A DNA stretch of 26,862 nt from Acidobacteriaceae bacterium (lineage in GTDB: Bacteria; Acidobacteriota; Terriglobia; Terriglobales; Acidobacteriaceae), in contig PLKY01000325.1 in the NCBI GenBank assembly GCA_003140785.1, positions 1 to 26,862 of the forward strand, read 5' to 3'. Of the stretch, positions 21,366-26,862 are shown in pieces (positions within the stretch are counted from its first letter, which is position 1; each line of letters begins with the position of its first letter). Both the position numbers and the translations under genes were made by a program. Under the pieces are notes generated by a model. It did not search any database. It was not told the origin of the DNA and saw nothing but the letters and a program-made list of their open reading frames with translations.

Positions 21366-23840
21366 TCACGCACGCGCGCGCGCCACAATCCTCAAGCTCT
21401 CGCTCACCTCCGGCATACCGTCAAACGCCGGATGCACAGCTCCCATCAACGCGGGAATCAGGTCCGGCGCCACCGGCCGCGACAGCAGGTATCCCTGGAA
21501 CAGGTCGCAGTGCAACTCCCGCAAACAGGCAAGCTGCTGCTCGGTTTCTACTCCCTCCGCCACCACCTTGTGACCCAGCGTGTGCGCCATCGTAATAATG
21601 GCCTGCACAATCGTGTGCGCATTCTCCGTGCAGTTTGGCGTCATGAACGACTTGTCGATCTTCAGAATCGAGGCGCCCAGCTGGCTCAGCCGCGACAGCG
21701 ACGAATGCCCGGTCCCGAAATCGTCGATCGAAAACTCGATGCCCTTTGCGGACAGCGCCTTCATCTGCTCCGTCACATCGGCCACATTGCGCATCGCTAC
21801 CGATTCCGTCACTTCAATGTGCATCAGGCGCGGATCGATCGAGTAGCGCTCGAGCGTCGACATTAGGCGGCGCGCAAAATCCACGTGCACAATCTGCAGA
21901 CCTGAAACATTCACCGCGACAGGCACCAGCGGCACACCCTCCGACTTCCAGATCAGCAATTGCCGGCACGCTTCCTCGATCACCCACTCGCCCAATGGAA
22001 TGATGAGCCCCGCAGCCTCTGCAATCGGAATCAGCTTGACAGGACTTACAACTCCGAAATCCGGGTGATCCAGCCGCAGGAGTGCTTCCATGCTGCAAAT
22101 CGTCCCGTCGAGTCCATAAATCGGTTGATACGCCAGATGCAGTCCGCCCTCGTCCATCCGCGTCCGCAAATAGGCTTCCAGCTCCATCTGCTCTTCCGCG
22201 GCTTTGCGCAACTCGGCTGAAAACCACTCAGCTCTACTTCCTCCGGCGGCCTTCGCCTCGACGCGCGCCCGCTCCGCGCCGCGCCACAGCGCCAATGCAT
22301 CCACTCCGTCATCTGGACCCACCGCCACCCCAATGCTCACCGGCAGCTCAATCTTGTACCCCTGAATGATGAGCGGTTCCGCTATCGCCCCCAGCAGATC
22401 GTGCACCGCCTGCTCCGCCGTCACCGTGCTTTTCAACCCGGTCACCACAATCGTGAACTCGTCCCCGCCCGTGCGGGCAACAATATCCAACGACCGCAAC
22501 CGCGATACAAATAATTCCGCCACCCGCTCAATACACTCGTCGCCGATTCGCAGTCCATACACATCGTTCACGCGCTTGAAACGATCGATGTCGATCGAAA
22601 GCACAGCAAGCTTTTCCTTCGCCTCCACCGCGTGCTTCACCGCCTTGGCCAACAAGTCCGGAAGCAGAATACGATTCGGTAGCCCCGTCAGCTGATCGTG
22701 TACCGCCTTACGGTCCAGTTCATGCTTCAGCTCTTCCTGCTCCGTCACATCGATCGCCATCGCAAAGCGGCAACGCTTGCCTTGGAAGACCGTTTCGCGC
22801 ACCCGCACATCGAAAAAGACATTGGCGCCGTCCTTGCGCAGTTGGCGCACTTTCCGATGATGGGTCTCCTGCCCCGAACGAACGTTCCCCTTCGTAACCT
22901 CCCATACCTCTGGAGGCAGAACATCGGTCAGCTTCAGCTGCAGAAACTCCTCGCGTGTGTACCCATGCAGATCGAGCGCCGCCTGATTGGCCCCGAGAAA
23001 GCGCAGTGTGTCGATTTCCACCAGCCAGAGCGGCTCAGGATTGCCATCGAACAGAAGCTGGTAATCCTCTCCCAGCGCATGCGCCGCGCGCGTGTCTTCT
23101 TCGATCACCACCAGGATCATGCCGACGGCAACGCAAAACTTGGGTACATTCCACACTTCGCGATCGATCGCAAAATGTGGCCACAGCCGCGCAGCCCAGT
23201 AAGCCAGAGGGAACACCGCGCCCCACGCCGCGAATCCCCCGATCATCGTTTTCAAGGCTGCGGATTGATACCAGCCGTTCGCATAGAAATCAATTGCGGC
23301 GATGAAGTAGATCTCGCCCAGAAGCGCATAAATCACAATCTCAGGCTGGCCATAAAGGACCCCCGCCAACATCCACGCCCCGGTCGTTAGGCATACCAGC
23401 GCCGACAATGCGAAGAACTGTAGCCGGATCTTGCGCGCCTGCATCGCGAGAAAGACGGCATCCGCCTGGCGCGCCGCAACCAGCACCGCCAGCACCCACC
23501 TTGGGCATGTTCCGTCCACCGCCAGGCTCAGCGCCACGAGCGTCAGCACCACCAGGCCCATGCCGAGGTGCTTCACCAGTTTTCCCTTCGCTCGGTGGAT
23601 GGTCGCAGAGAAGACGAAGCAGGTTCCACCCACTGCGAGGGCGCTAATGCTTATCGAGCCATGAACCACCTGCCATCCATGCCCCGTAGGTTGCCAGAGT
23701 TCCGCTAGGAAATGAGCCAGGATGCTCAGCCAGCCCGCCGTCCATAAGCGCAGCCGAACATCCCCGCGCCCCGAAGACATGGCTGCAAACAGAAAGACAA
23801 ATAGGCCGACAATCACCGCATCCACTAAGAATTCTTGCAT
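21366..23840 (-). CDS. Membrane PAS-GGDEF-EAL cyclic-di-GMP signalling protein
   Basis: An 824-residue bifunctional-type protein of cyclic-di-GMP turnover. The first 245 residues contain about eight hydrophobic segments of unknown sensor type. A PAS domain follows at about 258-370 (LLFDGNPEPLWLVE, ANQAALDLHGYTREEFL). The GGDEF domain (about 380-540) keeps the active loop TGGDEF (458-462) and an I-site RxxD (RSLD, 449-452). The EAL domain (about 555-805) keeps SMEALLR (Glu585), NVSG, EVTES, DDFGTGHSS, KIDKSF, EGVETEQQ and QGYLLSRP. Both activities look intact, so it could make and break cyclic-di-GMP, or regulate one with the other. AGGTGGG lies about 9 bases before the ATG. It faces away from the NTF2-like gene. 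Confidence 0.96.
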   Translation of the reverse strand: MQEFLVDAVIVGLFVFLFAAMSSGRGDVRLRLWTAGWLSILAHFLAELWQPTGHGWQVVHGSISISALAVGGTCFVFSATIHRAKGKLVKHLGMGLVVLTLVALSLAVDGTCPRWVLAVLVAARQADAVFLAMQARKIRLQFFALSALVCLTTGAWMLAGVLYGQPEIVIYALLGEIYFIAAIDFYANGWYQSAALKTMIGGFAAWGAVFPLAYWAARLWPHFAIDREVWNVPKFCVAVGMILVVIEEDTRAAHALGEDYQLLFDGNPEPLWLVEIDTLRFLGANQAALDLHGYTREEFLQLKLTDVLPPEVWEVTKGNVRSGQETHHRKVRQLRKDGANVFFDVRVRETVFQGKRCRFAMAIDVTEQEELKHELDRKAVHDQLTGLPNRILLPDLLAKAVKHAVEAKEKLAVLSIDIDRFKRVNDVYGLRIGDECIERVAELFVSRLRSLDIVARTGGDEFTIVVTGLKSTVTAEQAVHDLLGAIAEPLIIQGYKIELPVSIGVAVGPDDGVDALALWRGAERARVEAKAAGGSRAEWFSAELRKAAEEQMELEAYLRTRMDEGGLHLAYQPIYGLDGTICSMEALLRLDHPDFGVVSPVKLIPIAEAAGLIIPLGEWVIEEACRQLLIWKSEGVPLVPVAVNVSGLQIVHVDFARRLMSTLERYSIDPRLMHIEVTESVAMRNVADVTEQMKALSAKGIEFSIDDFGTGHSSLSRLSQLGASILKIDKSFMTPNCTENAHTIVQAIITMAHTLGHKVVAEGVETEQQLACLRELHCDLFQGYLLSRPVAPDLIPALMGAVHPAFDGMPEVSESLRIVARARA

Positions 23841-24293
23841 TTCGCTCGCCCACCTGTTCCGCTTGGCAGTCGCTAGAGCCGTCTCAGACCGCTCCTGCTT
23901 TTGCGTACCGCCGCCCGCTACGACTGGAAACGGAGTAGCAATTCCGGAATCGCCCTAAAATTGAAATCTTCCAACCCATCGACGCCAATTGATCCCGGCC
24001 TGAGTCCAAATGAAAGAGGTCTGGTTTCTTTCGTCATGCTGCCGCTTCGATATGTGTCTCAATCGCGGACATTTCGGCCCAAACCCTTCAGCCGCAGCCG
24101 TTCAGACCCAAAACTGGCCCTGTCGAGAAACACAAATTCCAACCCATCGAAACGCATTCCGCCGGCCAACTATCGCCCGCATCCGGCCCTTTACCAACCG
24201 GGACTCAAACCTAAACCCAAACCAGAGTCGAAACTAGGACCAGAACGGGGAATTGACCCGCGCATTCCTTCGGGTCTACCATCCGATACGCCT
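23841..24293. other. Intergenic region of about 450 bases
   Basis: The region between divergent genes contains the ribosome binding site of the GGDEF-EAL gene at its left end. A 14-base direct repeat (TTCCAACCCATCGA) occurs at 23969-23982 and 24137-24150. The right part (about 24190-24240) is rich in CAAACC-like tracts. An ORF runs through most of it in the frame of the next gene but has low-complexity P/K/S content and no conserved look. I see no RNA gene. Confidence 0.4.
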
Positions 24294-24803
24294 ATGTGGA
24301 CTCCGGGCCTCAACTCACCAGCCATCGGCAAGCGCCGCCTAGCAGCAGGATTCGTTCTGCTGTTCGCACTTGGTCCCGCTCTCTCGCTTAGCGCCATGCC
24401 CCGCGGAGAACGCCACGAGGTCCGTCATGAAATCGACCACCTCGAGGATCATTGGCGCGACGCCATCCTGAACCGAAACGTCGCCGCCATGGATGCCCTG
24501 CTGGCCAGCGATTACATGGCCATCACCGCCAATGGCACGCTCCAGTCGAAAGACGAAACTCTCGCCAATCTGCGCAGCGGCACTCTCCACATCAAGTCGA
24601 TCGACATTACCGACCGCAAAGTGCGCTTCTACGGTGCTACGGCCCTCGTCACCTCGCGCGCCGAAGTCAGCGGCACCACCCCCGAGGGCGACCTCACCGG
24701 TAGCTATCGCTACACTCGCGTCTACGTGCGTGATGCCAGCGGCGTCTGGCGCATCGTAAGCTTTGAGGCCAGCCGCATCCGCCAGCCCGACGACCATAAG
24801 TAG
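24294..24803 (+). CDS. Secreted NTF2/SnoaL-like (DUF4440-type) protein
   Basis: A 169-residue protein. The start at ATG 24294 gives a signal peptide (MWTPGLNSPAIGKRRLAAGF, hydrophobic core to about 36, cleavage near SLSA-MP). The mature part is a single cone-shaped NTF2-like domain: helix EIDHLEDHWRDAILNRNVAAMDALLASDYMAITANG, then the strands DETLANLRSGTLHIKSIDITDRKVRFYGATALVTSRAEV, and GSYRYTRVYVRDASGVWRIVSFEASRI. This pattern matches DUF4440 proteins, which bind small ligands or act as enzymes in varied ways; no specific role can be given. Its stop codon is 15 bases before the TTG of the methyltransferase gene. Confidence 0.85.
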   Translation: MWTPGLNSPAIGKRRLAAGFVLLFALGPALSLSAMPRGERHEVRHEIDHLEDHWRDAILNRNVAAMDALLASDYMAITANGTLQSKDETLANLRSGTLHIKSIDITDRKVRFYGATALVTSRAEVSGTTPEGDLTGSYRYTRVYVRDASGVWRIVSFEASRIRQPDDHK

Positions 24804-24818
24804 CGCTTCCAGGCGGTT

Positions 24819-25739
24819 TTGTCGAACGAATGGAGTTTCGAACAATTGGCAGATGCGCTGCAGCGCCTCGTCGGTCAATTTGAAAATGACCCGTCGCTCC
24901 TCGAGCCGAACCAGCTTCGCCGACGCCTGGAAGCACTCGACCGCATGGACGCTTACTTCCCCGATATCGCTCAATCAGCATTCGGGACCGAGTCAACCGA
25001 CGCGGATCTCTGTCGTCAGGCAAAAGCAATTTGCGCCCGGTTCGAAGCCGTGAATAGTGGACTCTACGAAGCCGTTCGAAGGGATATTCAACGCGGGCTC
25101 GGATCCGACACTTTGCTCCGTTGGCTCCACGCACCACCAAAGGAAGAAATGGTCACGCCGGCCGACGGCATGGGTTATGACTATCTCGACGAGCTGATCA
25201 GCGGAGTCTTTCAATTCGAAGAGCCCATCGCGGGACATGCTCAGAAGGAACCGGAAATCGTGCCCTATCAGCCGACCCCGGCGCGCCACATCTTCGGTCT
25301 CATCGGCCTCGCTGCGCTCACAGCATCCGATGTTCTTGTCGATTTTGGCTCCGGGATGGGCCATGTTCCTTTGCTCGTCTCCATTTGCACGCAAGCCCGC
25401 AGCATAGGCATCGAGTTGGAGGCGAACTATATCCAGCGCGCCCAGCAATGCGCACAGTCGCTGAATCTCAAGAACGTTACGTTTCTTCATCAGGATGCGC
25501 GAGAGGCGGATTTGTCCAGCGGCACAGTCTTTTATCTCTACACGCCCTTTACAGGGTCTGTCTTAAGAAGCGTGCTCGACCGCCTGCGACGCGAAGCGGC
25601 GACGCGTCGAATCCGAATCTGCACCTATGGTCCATGTACGTCTGTCATCGCGAACGAGCTCTGGCTTGAGGCAGTCGAAGCGCCAGAGCCACATCGGATT
25701 GCTCTCTTCAATTCTCGCGAGATGAGCGCAGCGCCTTAA
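24819..25739 (+). CDS. DOT1-like class I SAM-dependent methyltransferase
   Basis: A 306-residue cytoplasmic protein. The C-terminal half is a Rossmann methyltransferase: motif I LVDFGSGMGHVPLLVS (about 173-188), the acidic end of strand 2 in GIELEANYIQRAQ (197-209), motif II-III FLHQDAREAD, and a catalytic-region motif VFYLYTPFTGSVL (237-249). The GSGMGHV / GIE / FYLYTPF order resembles DOT1-type and similar methyltransferases. The N-terminal 150 residues are helical and unrecognised (ALQRLVGQFENDPSLLEP, DRMDAYFPDIAQSAFG). The start is TTG 24819 with AGGCGG a few bases upstream; a near ATG is out of frame. It follows the NTF2-like gene by 15 bases and precedes mutM by 9 bases, so a three-gene unit is possible. 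The target is unknown. Confidence 0.75.
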   Translation: MSNEWSFEQLADALQRLVGQFENDPSLLEPNQLRRRLEALDRMDAYFPDIAQSAFGTESTDADLCRQAKAICARFEAVNSGLYEAVRRDIQRGLGSDTLLRWLHAPPKEEMVTPADGMGYDYLDELISGVFQFEEPIAGHAQKEPEIVPYQPTPARHIFGLIGLAALTASDVLVDFGSGMGHVPLLVSICTQARSIGIELEANYIQRAQQCAQSLNLKNVTFLHQDAREADLSSGTVFYLYTPFTGSVLRSVLDRLRREAATRRIRICTYGPCTSVIANELWLEAVEAPEPHRIALFNSREMSAAP

Positions 25740-25748
25740 AATAAGCCG

Positions 25749-26681
25749 ATGCCCGAACTCCCAGAGGTGGAAACCATCGCCCGTGGTGTCGATGCCCGCG
25801 TGCGGGGCGATCGCATCCTCCACGCCTGGTTCGGCTCGCATCGCGAACCATTCAAAAACCCGCCATCCATACAAATGCAAGGCCTCGAGGGCCGCACCAT
25901 CCTCGGCGTCGAGCGCGTCGGTAAGCACATCGTCTGCAACCTCGGCTTTTCCACCACGCCTCAGAAAAAGAGCGCTCGCAAGCCGGCGTCTCAACCCGCC
26001 GCGCAAAAATCTACTGCCCAATGGCCCTCTGCCCAATGGATAGTCCACCTCGGCATGACCGGCCGTCTCCTCGTCACCACTCCCGACGCACCAGTCGCCC
26101 CGCACACCCACGCGCGCCTCACCCTGGCCAGCGGCCGCGAGTTGCGCTTCGTTGACCCACGCCGCTTCGGCCGTCTCGAATTCCGCGATCTCGCAGACAA
26201 CAACGGCATGGACGCGCCGGTCCCTGGCACACCCCAATTTTTAGCTCCCCGATTCTTAGCTCCCGGCGCCGAACCGCTCAGCATTCAACCGGCCGAATTC
26301 GCAGCCCTCTTCCGTGGCCGCCGCCTCGCGATCAAAGCGGCCTTGCTCAACCAGACGCTTCTCTCCGGTGTAGGCAACATCTACGCCGATGAAGGCCTCT
26401 TTCGCGCCGCCATTCGACCCCGCCGCAGCGCCGGGCGCCTCACCCGCGTCGAACTCGAGCGCCTGCGGCTCGCCCTCCGCGAAGTCCTCCAGCACGCCAT
26501 CCGCCTCGGCGGTTCTTCTGTTTCCGACTACGTCGATGCCGAAGGCGTGCGCGGCTTTTTCCAGCTCGAGCACCGCGTGTACCAGCGCACCGGCCAGCCC
26601 TGCCTCACCTGCAAAACACCCATCAAGCGCATCACTATCGCCGGCCGCAGCACCCACTACTGCCCCCATTGCCAGCACTGA
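25749..26681 (+). CDS. mutM: Formamidopyrimidine-DNA glycosylase
   Basis: MutM/Fpg removes oxidised purines such as 8-oxoguanine and cuts the strand by beta/delta elimination. The 310-residue protein starts MPELPEVETIARGV; Pro2 is the nucleophile and Glu3 and Glu6 are conserved. Lys59 (VERVGKHIV), HLGMTGRLLV, the FVDPRRFGRLEF block, the helix-two-turn-helix NQTLLSGVGNIYADEGLFRAAI and the zinc finger CLTCKTPIKR...YCPHCQ are all present. It is about 35-40 residues longer than typical because of two inserts: a Lys/Ala/Gln-rich loop at about 68-97 and FLAPRFLAPG further on, each carrying a 15-base period duplication. It starts 9 bases after the methyltransferase stop. Confidence 0.97.
   Translation: MPELPEVETIARGVDARVRGDRILHAWFGSHREPFKNPPSIQMQGLEGRTILGVERVGKHIVCNLGFSTTPQKKSARKPASQPAAQKSTAQWPSAQWIVHLGMTGRLLVTTPDAPVAPHTHARLTLASGRELRFVDPRRFGRLEFRDLADNNGMDAPVPGTPQFLAPRFLAPGAEPLSIQPAEFAALFRGRRLAIKAALLNQTLLSGVGNIYADEGLFRAAIRPRRSAGRLTRVELERLRLALREVLQHAIRLGGSSVSDYVDAEGVRGFFQLEHRVYQRTGQPCLTCKTPIKRITIAGRSTHYCPHCQH
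26014..26039 (+). repeat. 15-base-period duplication in mutM (first)
   Basis: CTGCCCAATGG occurs at 26014-26024 and again at 26029-26039, coding for AQW-PS-AQW in an extra loop of MutM. Confidence 0.8.
26241..26264 (+). repeat. 15-base-period duplication in mutM (second)
   Basis: TTAGCTCCC occurs at 26241-26249 and again at 26256-26264, coding for FLAPRFLAP in a second extra loop. Confidence 0.8.
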
Positions 26682-26862
26682 TCCCGACTCCATCTTCCGT
26701 CCGAAAAACTGTCCAACTTTGGATGACAATTCTCGCCCCAACAGATGCCAACCCATCTTCTCCGTTACGGTATCTATGGTTTTCCACAGAATTCCGTCAA
26801 ATAGCTACTGGAATCGAGAAAAAACACGCCTCAATAGCGACGTAAATCCTTGAAACGAATAG
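26682..26862. other. Window end after mutM
   Basis: About 180 bases, AT-richer toward the right edge, with no convincing gene, hairpin or RNA. A downstream gene may start beyond the window. Confidence 0.4.

Noticed and set aside
23901..24293. N-terminal 131-residue extension of the NTF2-like protein
   Set aside because: Low-complexity P/K/S sequence; it would bury a clear signal peptide that starts at 24294.
1..26862. CRISPR array, tRNA or rRNA genes, integrase or insertion sequence
   Set aside because: I found no regularly spaced repeats, no tRNA cloverleaf, no rRNA segment and no transposase or integrase motif on either strand.

Overview
The window is high-GC, gene-dense DNA that looks like the chromosome of an acidobacterium, probably class Terriglobia (family Acidobacteriaceae or close). 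This is an inference from the mix of families, the small-protein types and the intergenic repeat style; no rRNA or other marker in the window proves it. Most of it is ordinary chromosome: frr, lipA, folP, purA and mutM/fpg are all recognisable. Accessory or fast-changing stretches lie between them.

Layout. 1-2.5 kb: a small coiled-coil protein, ribosome recycling factor, a 34-residue membrane peptide and lipoyl synthase. 2.5-6.6 kb, minus strand: an HNH-type endonuclease that lacks a normal start codon, a secreted S9 prolyl-oligopeptidase-like peptidase, a four-helix membrane protein and a lipoprotein cytochrome c. 6.6-10 kb, plus strand: a secreted beta-lactamase-fold hydrolase, a structured intergenic repeat, and a membrane pseudokinase fused to a TonB-C-like domain. 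10-14 kb, minus strand: an orphan TetR-like palindrome, an ABC-2 transporter (permease frameshifted, ATPase intact) and a PBP4/DacB-type peptidase. 14-15.7 kb: a HigBA toxin-antitoxin pair (toxin frameshifted) running directly into folP. 15.7-17.6 kb: a DUF1697 protein and a cluster of very small genes, including a histidine-rich secreted peptide and a glycine-rich 26-residue membrane peptide, followed by a second copy of the structured repeat. 17.6-19.3 kb, minus strand, lower GC: an overlapping pair made of a DEDDh exonuclease and a nucleotidyltransferase-fold protein. 19.6-26.9 kb: purA, an ABM-fold monooxygenase, a PAS-GGDEF-EAL cyclic-di-GMP protein, an NTF2-like secreted protein, a DOT1-like methyltransferase and mutM.

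The best candidates for something undescribed are the exonuclease-nucleotidyltransferase pair, the pseudokinase-TonB_C fusion, the structured repeat found just downstream of two unrelated genes, and the tiny secreted or membrane peptides. Two genes (higB and the ABC permease) are each broken by one apparent missing G, and the HNH gene has ATC where ATG is expected. These may be real decay or sequence error and should be checked against reads before biology is built on them.
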